In this document: positions 44,990 to 56,149 of the stretch, piece by piece
Layout of the letters: every line of letters begins with the position of its first letter
Numbering within the stretch: position 1 is the stretch's first letter
NCBI GenBank assembly: GCA_036346275.1
Contig: CM070719.1
Location: forward strand, 27,422,093-27,486,092
DNA length: 64,000 nucleotides
Direction of reading: 5' to 3'
DNA from: Otatea glauca
Lineage: Eukaryota > Streptophyta > Magnoliopsida > Poales > Poaceae
Position numbers and translations under genes: made by a program
The notes under the pieces: model-generated
Seen by the model: the letters and a program-made list of their open reading frames with translations, nothing else
What the model was told of the DNA's origin: nothing
Databases searched by the model: none

Positions 44990-45602
44990 TAGGCAAACAG
45001 CCCGACTCGTACGCACCCACCCATCTCCGTAAGGCGCACGCGCAAGATACGGCGCGAAGCCACGAACAATAACCGCGACCGAGTCGTTCTCCGCCTCTTG
45101 TCTTCATTTCTACCGTTCGCCAGATCTGGTCCCCCTTCTCCGGTGGCCGGCGCGGTGAGCTCTTCTCCTCCCCTTCCTAAGTTTCCACCGTTCGTGAGAT
45201 CTGCCCCTTCGGAGGCCTGCGCGGTAAGCTCCAGCCGGAGATCCCCCGTCAACATCCTCGTGGTGGATATTTTCTTTGATGTGAGCAATCTCATCCAAAT
45301 CGTTCTTTCTGGGTTGGAAACCCCCATCCATGCAGTTTGTTGCGTGCTGGAGTACCACTAGCAATTTAGTTTTAAAAATTTTTGGTGTTCAACTGAACCC
45401 CCATGCCCCACATTATGTCCGCCCTTTCTGGTAGCAAGATACTGCCATTAAGGTTAGGAAACATGCTCAAATCTGACGTGAGACAGAAGGAACAGAGATC
45501 AGAATCACGATAATAGCTTATAATTATAAGTTTCCGATGCAGATCCTGAGTCCTGACTATGTGGCTTGACATGCATTTGCAGGTGTTTGATCAAAAGGTG
45601 AA
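44990..45602 (+). promoter_or_regulatory. 5' region and leader of the TRAF-type zinc-finger gene
   Basis: A GC-rich, CT-rich block (45080-45230) has two possible 5' splice sites (CGCG|GTGAGC near 45154 and CGCG|GTAAGC near 45223). An acceptor TTTGCAG at 45576-45582 precedes the coding exon. This is the usual layout of a plant gene with a leader intron ending just before the ATG. No clear TATA box was found. Confidence 0.5.
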
Positions 45603-46776
45603 ATGGAGCTTCCAGTTACCGATCCTGGACCAGTGAGGGCCGAAGGTTTGCTTCTCCAGTGCCCATACTGTGATTCAGAGGCAATGCATAAACTAGCACA
45701 AATCTTGCTCCCTGGCTTGGCAGCGGTTTGTGTCGACAATACAACGGGTGATCTGTTCAAGAAGCCATCTGTTGTCGCTGTTGACCTGAGGAAGGAAATG
45801 GTGGATTACATCACTCAAAGAAGCGAGGCGTTCATAGCTGATTCACTCATTGAAGCGGAAGCAAATCAAGACCCCGAGAATGACATGCCGGAGGACCCTT
45901 ATGAGATCGTATCAATCTTTATGGATGATTTTAGTCGGACGAAAAGGAACATTATTGGCCATGTCTCTGGGTGGTTGTTGAGTGACAGCCGTGAGGATAA
46001 GATAGATGACTTTGTGCAGGAAATGGAGATGACACGCTTCTGGCCACTAGAAAGGAGAGAAGCTATCTCTGAGGTCCTCCTCAAGAATGTAGACCTAAAA
46101 ACCAAGTTCCACTGTCCTGAGAAATATGAAAATGAACAGCGCCTTGCTGATCATAAGGAACAATGTAGCTTCAGACCTGTCACTTGCTCAAATGAGGGAT
46201 GCCGAGCAAAAGTTTCTGTTCGTTGCATGCATGATCATGATTCAGCTTGCCTGTTCAAGATCCTCCCATGTGAGCAGAACTGCGAGAAGCGCCTTATGAG
46301 GCGTGATATGGATAGGCACTGCGTCACTGTGTGCCCCATGAGGCCCATGAAGTGCGCTTTCGGCTGTGATTCCTCGTTCCCTGAACGTAGTCTTGAGGAG
46401 CATTGTTCAGAATTTCTTCAGCCACACCTGCTTAAGGTCCTTCAGGTGATTCACAAGAAAGGTTTTAGAGTTGATGAGCTGAAGGACCGTGCTCTACTGC
46501 TGGAAAAGGTTAGGCTTTTGAGCTTGTTGATTTACAAGGTGTAACATATGCTTTTCAATTAAAAGGGCTCCCTTCTCATTTGCTTTCAAAATATTGTCGT
46601 CAATTTATTGTGAAAAACCAAATACATTGACTGAACTGATCTGATTACTAAAATAATCCGTCTACTTTCTGCAGGCTGACGATCATGGTAAACTGGCTAA
46701 AGCTCAGGACGTGAGATCTCTTACTAATGTTGTCAAAGATCTCGAAGCGAAGATGAAAGATGATGAGTCAATTTAG
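45603..46776 (+). CDS. TRAF-type zinc-finger protein, two coding exons
   Basis: Exon 1 is 45603-46508 and exon 2 46675-46776. The intron (46509-46674) runs from AAAG|GTTAGG to TTTCTGCAG|GCT in phase 0. Product 335 aa. A first metal site (CPYC, residues 20-23) is followed by a helical region with the highly plant-typical FMDDFSRTKRNIIGHVSGWL (about 106-125). A Cys/His-rich TRAF-type zinc-finger block follows at about 170-268 (FHCPEKYENEQRLADHKEQC and CSNEGC ... HDHDSAC ... CEQNC ... HCVTVCP ... CAFGC ... EEHC), then a C-terminal coiled coil in exon 2. No RING or MATH domain is present. Plants have a small family of such TRAF-related zinc-finger proteins with no settled biochemical role. This is one of two clear host genes and looks intact. 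Confidence 0.88.
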
Positions 46777-46954
46777 AGATTTTTTTTATACAGCTAAAAT
46801 GCAAGATGGATATTGGCATGATTTAGTTCAAGAGTTGTTTCTGCACACAGTATACGGAGAAGAATATAAGGTTCTGCGTTGTTTTTTCTGTCACAACTTT
46901 TTCGCATGGTTTTGCTCGCAATCAATTCATTTTTAACCCATTTTATTGGAGGAC

Positions 46955-46960
46955 AATAAA
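46955..46960 (+). terminator. polyadenylation signal candidate (AATAAA)
   Basis: Lies about 180 bases after the stop codon of the TRAF-type gene, followed by a T-rich segment. Suitable for 3' end formation. Confidence 0.4.
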
Positions 46961-47099
46961 TTCAGTTTAGGAGGATGTAATTTTTAGTTTGTTCTATGCT
47001 TGCATTTTTGCAAGGACCTGTCTTTTTTTGGCATATAAAGTGGGGATCATGTTTTGAGCAAGCTATTACTCTCAAGTAAGCTTTGAGGGATTTACTTAA

Positions 47100-47620
47100 T
47101 TTTCAGGGGGCAAGTTATGGTACCGAGGTACATATGCAATCTCACACAAAACATTTTTCTTTTGGACACGGAACATTTCATGCCATTCAGATGTGGAGCA
47201 CAGCCAAATCGCTGGCCACATGACCCAAAACAAAAGTAGGAGCGTACTTTACCCATCTTCATCAGTTCTCCTGCACACCGGGCAGATTGTATCCATGTCA
47301 ACACCATTTCTGATATTAACACGCAGATGCAGGCTATTATGGGCCAGGCGCCATAGGAACATCTTCATCTTGTTTGGAACTCAAAGATCCCGTGTCTTTT
47401 GCCACCTGAACCTCACTTACAAACCCCCCAGCTGCTAAAGACGATGATGCACCCCTGCCCAAGCGTCTATCCTGGACTTGGATACCCACCTTATAGACTG
47501 ACTTCACAGTAAACTTGCCCGTGCAATCCAAAGTGCCAGGTCGGGGTATCTTCCATCTGTTTTCGAGTCGGGATTGCCAAGCTAACAGCTACGTCTTCTG
47601 CCTACTCCACTGTGCAATAT
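47100..47620 (-). pseudogene. LINE retrotransposon 3' fragment (zinc-binding RVT domain)
   Basis: On the minus strand, GKFTVKSVYKVG near 47520, VPNKMKMFLWRLAHNSL near 47370 and NIRNGVDMDTICPVCRR near 47290 match the zf-RVT region at the C-terminus of plant LINE reverse transcriptases. The pieces lie in different frames and stop before the last Cys/His residues. Only this tail of the LINE remains, about 320 bases downstream of the TRAF-type gene and pointing toward it. Confidence 0.7.
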
Positions 47621-47678
47621 ATACGATAAAAATGCCTGTTTCACAACACAATGTTCATTGTCGCTCTGTAAGCTGGCT

Positions 47679-47972
47679 TCAGTCTAAGAAGAAATAAAGA
47701 TGTGATATATGCTCTTCAAAAGTACAAAAGGTCCACCCATTGTTGTAATTGTCATTTGCCAAAATAAGAGCAGAACAGCCTACTTTAAACTCAAACAACA
47801 GCTGGTTCCATTGCACTTGAAACAACTTCCAAGAGATGCTGCCATCGGATTCAGAAAGCAAACCAACGAATCCATTGTAACTTCTCAAGAACGCCTTTGA
47901 GATGCAAACAGTATCGCCTCTCACCAAACTTAAGGGATTATTGACCTTGACAGCAGTGACGAGTGACGGCAA
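47679..47972 (-). other. unidentified minus-strand ORF of 97 aa
   Basis: The ORF reads MPSLVTAVKVNNPLSLVRGD and ends EEHISHLYFFLD. Residues resembling it upstream in the same strand (47973-48240, e.g. RVDCKIDATEAQRVAM) suggest a longer degraded coding region in another frame. I do not recognise the family. It could be a host gene fragment or transposon remnant, lying between the LINE tail and the solo LTR. Confidence 0.3.
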
Positions 47973-48246
47973 TTGGTGTCTATTACTTCATACCATCGCG
48001 ACCCTCTGCGCTTCTGTGGCATCAATCTTACAATCCACCCTTGCGCAGCACAAGTTGTCTGTATGGTTGAATGCCAACAAATTTCCAAAAACAAAGATGG
48101 AAGTATGTTTCAGTGTTTGAAGCTGTCTAGAGGGAATGTTTATGAATTAGAAGCCAGAGAAATTACATACTGGGGGACGGCATTACAGCAATGCGTTTTT
48201 GAAGATGTGTCTAATCTTGGCAATCACAATGACCGTCTGGTCTCCG

Positions 48247-51200
48247 TGTAACATCCCAATTTTTGTATATTTGATTTTTTTTGAAGTATTTTAGCTTTTT
48301 CCAAAAAAAATATAATTTTTATTGTTAATTAAAGCTTAATTTAAAATTTTCTTAATTCAAAATTATTTAATGTGATTAGTGCTCAAGTGAAAAATTATCA
48401 AAATTATTTTATTTGGGTTCCATATACTATAAAATATTTTACATAATTTTCTAGGAATTTTCTAAGCTTATTTACTATTTATTTGGAGCCCATTTGAATT
48501 TTCTGTAATTTCTACCTAGCCCAGTTCATCCGGTCCAAAGCGCCAAGCCCAGCCCTGCCAGCCCGCATGTTGCCAGCCTAGTTTAGTGCCTCAGCCCAGC
48601 TTGTGTCTCGCTGTGCGAGCCACTGATAGGTGGGGCCTGCCTTTCAGCTTCGTCGCCTCTATGTACGAGTTGGACACTATGTCCGAGCCGTGGCTGCCGA
48701 GGACTCCATCGCCGAATTGTGCACTACATGGACGCGGAGAGGTATTTAAGTGGAGCTTTGGAACCGCTGTAAGCACCTCATCCAGAACCCCAACCCTAGC
48801 AACAGCGAGGAGCCGCAATTTCGCTGGAATTTGAAGAGTGCCACCGCCGGAGTATTCACCGAATATGAGTCCTTAGTCTGCGCCATTTGCTTTGTTGTCT
48901 CGTGTTCTTCCCCATGCACGCACCATCTCGACTAAGCACGTCAGAAGGATCGACACGTCGAGATCTTGTTAGCGGTATGACCCTAGGTCCCAACGCTCTG
49001 CCACTGACGTGTCGCCGACGTGGCATGCCACGTGGTGCCAGATAAGTGCCACATAAGCTAGTAGATCTAGGTAGACTTAGGGCCTGTTTGGTAGAGCTCC
49101 AGATCCCAGCTTCACCTGAGATCTGAAACTTGTAGGCTAAAATAAAGTGAATTAAGTTTATATTTTTGGTCTAAAATTTGAAAAGATGATCCATCTAAAC
49201 ACTCTTAATATACTCACAGATTCAGCTCCACGGATCTGGCGGAGCTAGAAATACCCAGCTCCACCAGATCCACGAATCTGGTGGAGCTGGAGCCCTACCA
49301 AACACATCCTTAGTCCATCATGTGCCCAGTCCCTGACGTGTGGAGCCCTTATGTCAGTGCCATGCTTATGAGCTAGGACCATTGTGGACCAAGCATAGTG
49401 TTCGTGGACTTGGTCTATGACCAATAGCCCACATGTCAGCCTTTGTTAATATTTGAAAAATATGGAAAATCATTTAGAAAATAGAAAATCAGCCCAAGCT
49501 CGCTTGTCAGTCTCTCGAGAAGGAATATTCTCGAAATCATCTCCTTTCTCTATCTTTTTACATGATTTATTTGTGTGATGAATTTTCGAGAGTCTTTCAT
49601 GCGAACTCTGATTGAGTCCGTTCAAGTTTCTACATTCATTTAAAATCAAGCTCTACATTCCAGTATATTTATTTGATTTTTGGAGTAGTTTTGTCTCTAT
49701 TTTTGTATTTATTTTAGTTTTCATCGTTCTTTTCGCTTAAACATTGAAGTGCCTGGAGCATTCGAAGGTGAAAAGTTGATTCAAGTTTAAGATCCAGATC
49801 AAGATCACGAGTTGTTCCAAGGCAAGTTGTGCTTTGATCATATTGAACTCAGTTTTACAATAGTTATTTTATTTTAATCTATTGCATGATATTTCAAGTT
49901 ATACTTGTTTTCAAATAATTTGAGAATTAGTTATTCAACCCATTTGAATTATACCTACCTTGTCATTTGCTATGCCATGATTATTTGTCACCTCTGTATG
50001 TATAATTATTAGTTGGTTACTAATATAATGTCAATATGGGTTGGTTAGATCGTGATTAGTATGCTTAACCATGGCACAAATAATTGATATCTTTTGAAAG
50101 TGCAAATTCAACTTGACTAATGGTCTACGGAATATTTTTTTGAAAAAGAGTGTGTCATGTGTTGTCAGACAATAATGTCGAGTTGTTGATGGCATTTGTT
50201 GCACGATAATCAACTGGAGTGGTAAATGATTTAGATTGAGGCAAGTGGCAAGAGGCTATGTGCTAGAGTGGGTTTGTGTGACATTGGGTTGGAGATTCTA
50301 GGTGAATCGATTGATATTGTTTACTGAGAACAACTGGATGTCTTGCCTCGGTCATTTAAGGACTCAACCTCATAAGGCATTGAGCTAGGCTAATCATACA
50401 ACCATGTTTGTTATGGGACAAACCTAGCTCAGTAAGTTAACAAATCTTGACATATGATATCTTAGTATGATAATCAAGTTGTGTAAGCGGATGGAGAAGA
50501 TGTGTGTTGCGTGCCTTCACGTCTTGAATAACGATTTTTTCTAGTCCAACGATGAGCCCCTCATATTCTTCTACTCTGTGTGAGGGTGAAATAGTGAGAC
50601 CAGTCTTATCTAGAGTATCTATGATCGGCTAGAGTTTACGAAAAGTTTTGTTATGATCTTATTAGTCGTACGTTGATGGGTACGTGTTATTGCCGACATT
50701 ATGAGATTGATCATATCTTGTGGGTAAAGTGTATAACACCGGTAGAGTATACAACCTATTCGAATAGCCGAGTCTTAAGTTATGGACAATGCTCGAGAAC
50801 TTCACACAAGTGTTAGATTTGAAAACTAAAACTTGGGAAAGGGAGGTTGTATGTCAATGGAAGTAATAGAATTGGTTTAGATTGTGTGCCAGTTTATCTT
50901 GAGAAATATTCGAGAAATTTATTATTATTGTTATTTATTTTACTCTTTGCTATAATCTATCTATCGTATTCAATTGAAATTGTTTCTTTATTGCAAAATA
51001 TCCATACTAGCCATTATTTTGGAATAAGTCTTGCATGTAGTTATAATATACTTGTATTCTATGCACAACTTGTTGAGTGTTTTATCTACCCACTCTTGCC
51101 ACAATAAATCTATCAATTGAAGAGGAGTTTACACCTGCTTTGATAGAGGGGTTTCACAAGAAAGCGAGTTACTGGGAGTCGAACCTTGTTAAATACCTAT

Positions 51201-51432
51201 GGCATGTTGATGGGCTAACAACCGAAGTTTTTCGTTCCACTGTTGTTTTTCTTGAGAGCCTTGTGAGGCCTAAATAATGTAAAGTCGATCTTAAAGTCAT
51301 TTAACTATCTTTTATTCAATAAATATATTCTTTTATTATATTATAACTATACTGTCACTGTGTGCACTAGCGTGACCTTGGACTAGTGCAGTATGCACAG
51401 AGAGTCCGGATTTACATATTTGGGTTCCAACA
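48247..51432 (+). repeat. probable solo LTR, Tekay/Del-type Ty3/gypsy
   Basis: Starts TGTAACATCCCAATTTT, a typical start of Del/Tekay LTRs, and ends GGACTAGTGCAGTATGCACAG...GGTTCCAACA. Length 3.19 kb including a 230-bp MITE (49080-49309). No gag-pol follows. Flanks CTCCG and CTCTA share three of five bases, so a target duplication is not established. ORFs at 48586-48935 and 50847-51277 lie inside the LTR and are not genes. Confidence 0.6.
49080..49309. mobile_element. Tourist-like MITE nested in the solo LTR
   Basis: 230 bp with inverted ends GGGCCTGTTTGGTAGAGCTCC and, inverted, GGATGTGTTTGGTAGGGCTCC. A perfect TTA duplication flanks it (49077-49079, 49310-49312). Typical PIF/Harbinger-derived MITE. 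Confidence 0.88.
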
Positions 51433-52244
51433 CTCTACTAGGGTTCCAGTGTTTTCTTCAAGATTTTTTTTTAAAATTGATTGCAAGTGGTGAACATCAG
51501 TCGTAAATCGAGTAATTATATATACATTGGCAGGATGTGTGCTCCCCTTAAAAAAAACGACTGAAACCACCTATTAGGATTTCCCTGGTTCCTCCTGGTA
51601 CTTTGTGGGATGAGCAAAATCTATCTAAAACAGAAAATTAGGGCAAAGAGAATGATAAGCAATACCTTTACTTTCATGATCCAAAACTGAGATTTTGAAG
51701 TATCAAGGATTAAAAAAAAATCCTCACCTATCAAACCAGAAATGCATAGACCATCCATTAGAATCACAGTTTTAACCAAATCAGCAAAGAACATAAACAC
51801 TGCTGCAGGTGATACATCACGTATGAACTGACGCATACGTAATGTTAGGGTTTAGAGACCCGAAAACAGAGACACAAGAGTTTAACATGAAAAAAACCTC
51901 ACGAAAGAAAAAAAAAAATCACAAGAGACAATCCACTATTTCTATTCTCTTTACGTGTATACTGGGGTGGCTTTATATAGCCGAATGAGTTCGAATCGTA
52001 TGAAATTTGGACTCCTATTAGGATATTTGAAAAATCCTTATATCTAACGAACTATTTGGACATTTGAGGAATCCTTGTCTCTTAACACATAAGGAAAACA
52101 ACAATAATGAGAAATAAGGGATTATTCATTTCTGAGTGGTTAATCAGTAACAAAGAATCATAAGTACATTAGTATTTTGTTTCTGTTGAAAAAACTATTG
52201 CAGTACACTGTTAGCTTTATGCTTCTGCCTCTACTTCTCTCACA
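51433..52244. other. noncoding sequence downstream of the PPR gene; possible minus-strand LTR remnant
   Basis: A minus-strand TATA motif (CTATATAAAGCC, near 51969-51980) with surrounding CATTTGAGGAATCCTTG-type sequence resembles a Copia LTR in reverse, with a possible end at TGTTAGGG (51843). No boundaries or target duplication were established. The PPR 3' untranslated region must lie in the right-hand part. Confidence 0.35.
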
Positions 52245-54905
52245 TCACCAATAGCCATCGCAAGAGCACGAGCCATTCTTGAAATGATGGAAGCGACTGG
52301 AGTCTCGCACAATGATCTCATGGTCAACAATATTTGAGATATAGGTGAAAGCACTATGGCAATCACCACAAACACGCAGGTTCTTTGTGATTCTTATTGG
52401 ACAACCGGGGGAAGTGGTGAGGAGGCCATATGCGAGAGCAAGCTTCTCACTGTGCTCAGCAAGAAGGTTATTTTTCTCCTCATCATCGACATCATGCAAT
52501 GCAAAGTTTGTCTCAGGGACATAACCCATAGCTTTGATGCGATCAATTAATCTCTCCAGAAGAGCATAAATCTGAGGGGATAGAGGGTGTGATCGATCTC
52601 CAACAAAGAAAGACGCAGTTCCTTTCTTACCCTGGACCCAACTGCATCCTGGTCTCTTCTTAATACCTGATTTCTTCATCAGGTGTCTGATTCTTGCTAC
52701 ATCCTTCCACCGCCTTGCATTAGCATATATGTTGGAGATGAGCGTGTAGGATCCATCATTCTCGGCATTCATCTCAACTAGCTTGTTCAGAGCATATTCG
52801 GCAAGTTCCACATTTGAATGTACTCTACAGGCACTAAGTAATGCAACCCAGACTACTGCAGTAGGCTCCATTGGCATGTCCTTAACTGTTTTCCATGCCT
52901 TATCTATTCGCCCAGAGCGGGCCAGCAAATCAATAACACAAGCATAATGCTCTGCACAGGCAGCCACACCATAATCTCTACTCATGCTATCAAAGTAATC
53001 CAGACCTTGATCAACCATTCCAGAATGACTGCAAGCATAAAGCACAACCAGGAAGGATATATCATCAGGAACAAAGCCTGCCTTTTGCATCTTGTCAAAT
53101 ATGTCCAGGGCCTCGTTACCACGACCATGCATTCCATATCCAGACATTATTGACGTCCAAGAAACAGCATTCCTTTGAGGCATGCTATCAAATACATTCC
53201 TAGCTGTATCAACATCGCCACACTTTGAGTACATATCAATAAGACAGTTCACCACGAAGTATGTAGATGCTTCATATCGATGTTGACGAATCACATAAGC
53301 ATGAATCTGCTTACCCATTCGCAGGGCTGCCAAATGTGCACAGGCCATAAGAATGCAGGAAATTGTAAAAGCATTTGGGGTAACTGCATGTGGTTTTGAA
53401 ATCATCTCCGAGAAAAGCTTGAGTGCATCATTTGAGCTCCCATATTGTGCATACCCACCGATCATGACAGTCCAAGACACCACATTACGTTCCTTTCGAG
53501 GTATAGAATCAAATATGGAACGTGCAGCTTTGAAGCTTCTGCACTTTGAGTACATATCTATTAATGCATTGTGCACCATAAGATCCTCACCATCGCCTGC
53601 ACCACTAAAATCATTATCCAAGCATAGAAGACATTTCTTCAGAGAGTAGGCATGAGTTTCCATACCCTGAGAACATGCTCCCAAGGAAGCACAAGCAGAC
53701 AACAGAGAGATGATTGTGACAGAATTTGGATCTGATCCATAAAAAAGCATTTGTCGGAAAACGTCGAGTGCCTCTTGGCCGCATCCCCTCTGAGCATACC
53801 CGGCAATTACAGCAGTCCAGGTTACCACGTCTAATGGGATATTTTCCTTGAGCATATTCTTGAAAAGCTCAAAGGCTGCCTCAAAGTTGCCACTTTGGGA
53901 GTACCCAGTCACCACTGCATTCCAGGAAACCACATCTTTGAATTCCATCATGTTAAAAACCTTTACTGCTTCCTCCATTAACCCACATTTTGCATAAGCA
54001 TCAATCAGCACATTGCCTACAAAAGCATCTGGAAATGTACCATTCCGAATGGCATTGCCGTGAATTTCTTTGGTTTGAGGTAGTGCCTTTAGAGAAGCAC
54101 ATGCAGGAAGAATGTTGACAATGCTAATGATGTCTGACCTTTCATTTGTAGCCTTCTCATGGACAATCCGTGTCATCTTTGAAAACAAATACAATGCAGT
54201 CCATGGATTACTACCTTTAGCATGGGCTGCAACAATTGAATTCCATGATATAACATCATCAATTCCCCTCTGAGTTATTTCATCAAACACCAGGTTGGCT
54301 TCGTCCAAAGAACCGCAGCGGGCATACATCGCCACCAATGCATTGCATATAAAGACATTTGACTCAAAACCATTGCAACATATAAGTCCATGGAAGGTGC
54401 TACCACAACGGTATGAATGTAGTTCTCCACATGCTTTTAGTATATGCGGAAGAGTAAAATGGTCTGGTCTAGTTCCAGCACGCAGCATGTGGCAAGATAT
54501 GGCAATTGCACGGTACAGACGGCCTTCTTTGATGTGTTCTCGGATGAGTAGATTCCACCATACAGCTGGTGACGGTGTAACATGCTCTAACGCTGAGAGA
54601 GCATCGTCTGGAGCACCACAAGCAAGATACGAAGCTACAACACCGGTACCCAAAGATCTTGGTGACAAAAATGGTTGAGATGTCAATGGTGGAAATGACA
54701 CAGATAACAATGATGCTGGAGAAGAAAGAAGACCAGAAGCAATTATCTGTTGGTGAATTTGACGAACTGCATTCACAGACTTACATTCCTTTAACAGGGC
54801 TGCGAAATGAATATGAGAAACATCTATACCAAAGCATGCTGCATTTGCAATCGAGAGGAACCGTACTCCAATTGATTTTGTTGCCATTGGCAAGTTGAAA
54901 ATCAT
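52245..54905 (-). CDS. DYW-type pentatricopeptide repeat protein
   Basis: An intact, intronless ORF of 886 aa. It has a long run of P-, L- and S-type PPR motifs (for example VFICNALVAMYARCGSLDEA and DVVSWNAVVTGYSQSGNFEA), then E/E+ motifs (RPGCSWVQ). The C-terminal DYW deaminase domain has the zinc and active-site pattern HSEKLALAYGLL ... RVCGDCHSA and ends CSCDGYW. The order of motifs and the IHFAALLKECKSVNAVRQIH opening resemble the Arabidopsis protein At5g16860. DYW proteins bind organelle transcripts and convert specific C residues to U. The N-terminus MATKSIGVRFLSIANA looks like an organelle-targeting peptide. The second ATG (54885-54887, context CCAATGGCA) is probably the true start, giving 880 aa. 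Confidence 0.95.
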   Translation of the reverse strand: MIFNLPMATKSIGVRFLSIANAACFGIDVSHIHFAALLKECKSVNAVRQIHQQIIASGLLSSPASLLSVSFPPLTSQPFLSPRSLGTGVVASYLACGAPDDALSALEHVTPSPAVWWNLLIREHIKEGRLYRAIAISCHMLRAGTRPDHFTLPHILKACGELHSYRCGSTFHGLICCNGFESNVFICNALVAMYARCGSLDEANLVFDEITQRGIDDVISWNSIVAAHAKGSNPWTALYLFSKMTRIVHEKATNERSDIISIVNILPACASLKALPQTKEIHGNAIRNGTFPDAFVGNVLIDAYAKCGLMEEAVKVFNMMEFKDVVSWNAVVTGYSQSGNFEAAFELFKNMLKENIPLDVVTWTAVIAGYAQRGCGQEALDVFRQMLFYGSDPNSVTIISLLSACASLGACSQGMETHAYSLKKCLLCLDNDFSGAGDGEDLMVHNALIDMYSKCRSFKAARSIFDSIPRKERNVVSWTVMIGGYAQYGSSNDALKLFSEMISKPHAVTPNAFTISCILMACAHLAALRMGKQIHAYVIRQHRYEASTYFVVNCLIDMYSKCGDVDTARNVFDSMPQRNAVSWTSIMSGYGMHGRGNEALDIFDKMQKAGFVPDDISFLVVLYACSHSGMVDQGLDYFDSMSRDYGVAACAEHYACVIDLLARSGRIDKAWKTVKDMPMEPTAVVWVALLSACRVHSNVELAEYALNKLVEMNAENDGSYTLISNIYANARRWKDVARIRHLMKKSGIKKRPGCSWVQGKKGTASFFVGDRSHPLSPQIYALLERLIDRIKAMGYVPETNFALHDVDDEEKNNLLAEHSEKLALAYGLLTTSPGCPIRITKNLRVCGDCHSAFTYISNIVDHEIIVRDSSRFHHFKNGSCSCDGYW

Positions 54906-56050
54906 AACGGCAATAGAATATCATCATGCACACTAAATCCTCAAAACAGCCATTGCATCACTGTATAATAAAATAGGGCACAATTAATACAAAAAGATGC
55001 AGGAAAAAAGAGAAGCAAATATCACAAATACTTTAACACCCACTCTTCGGCAAGTCTGCAGGATCACGGCCAGATGGTAGGATCCTACTATCCTGTGATA
55101 TTTTTCCAATCTGGAATGTGGATCACTAGTGCAACAGAAATCTAGTATAATGGATTCAGATCCTATTGTCTATCCCATCCTTTAGTTACAGAATAATTAA
55201 AAAATCTAAATATTCAATAACTTGGTCTGCCCCCTCCTCCCCTAAAACACAAAGTTAACTAAAGAACTACAATGGCTTTTGTTGTGTCTTTATTTTCATG
55301 CAAACGGTTGGTTCTAAATAGCAGTATAGCACTCACAGCATTGGTAATGTTTGTAACTGGTCCCAACTGAGTGTTTTCTCGCACTCAATCCTACTGAATT
55401 TGTGTGACCGTACATGCCCGTCATGTTAGCTAATTTCAAGTGCAACATCAGACGAAAGCAATCGCAACAGTAGGACTAGCAGCGAATTTGACAACAAACA
55501 TTTGAGCCAGCATCTTAGGTAACATAAAGGTGGTAACATGACAAAACCTTAGGTCTATATTAGAGACAATCTTGAGTCCTCCCCGATTTGTCGCTGTTGT
55601 TCTTGATCTGCTGCCGACAGGCGACTCCCTCGTCTCGCAACCCACCACCCTCTACCTCAGGTCGCCTTTGCCCGGTCCCCCACTCAAGTCGTCGCCACCA
55701 GAACTCCCACCGTCGCTGCTCGGGAGGGAAAGCCGCCGCTGCCGCTCGACGGGTCAATACCGACCCAGATAGATCAGGAACTGGGAGGAGGCGAGTGAGG
55801 AGCGGAGCTGCCACGGTGGAGAAGTGGCGGAGGCAGCCGGGGATCCCCCGGCGTACAGAGAAGAGAGGAAGGCTCGGGCACTCGCCGGCAAACAGAGAGG
55901 AGAGGAAGGCAAAAAGAGTGAAATGAGGACTGAGAGCAGAGGAGAGAAGGGTCGGCTTCAGCTTTGGTCGTGAGGATAGGAGGAAAGGAAGAAAAAAAAA
56001 AAGGAGAAAAGAAAAAAAAAGGAAAAGGGAAAAAACTTTAAAGTTTTTTT
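54906..56050 (-). promoter_or_regulatory. upstream region and probable leader exon of the PPR gene
   Basis: The minus strand from 56040 to about 55565 is first strongly CT-rich, then GC-rich, as in grass promoters and 5' leaders. From 55560 to 54906 it is AT-rich and looks intronic. The 245-aa minus ORF across 55560-56297 has a CT-tract-encoded Phe/Leu run and no domain, so I treat it as an artefact. Exact exon ends are not determined. Confidence 0.45.
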
Positions 56051-56149
56051 TTCTGATCTTTTTTATGTATACGAGAGGTGTCACATCTATGTCTTGCGTC
56101 GGAATTGATGCATGAAGTATTGCCTTGATCTTGGAGATACGCGCGACAT

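Noticed and set aside
48586..48935. small plus ORFs as a gene
   Set aside because: Lie inside the Tekay-type LTR.
54295..54678. 127-aa plus ORF
   Set aside because: Exact antisense shadow of the intact PPR gene.
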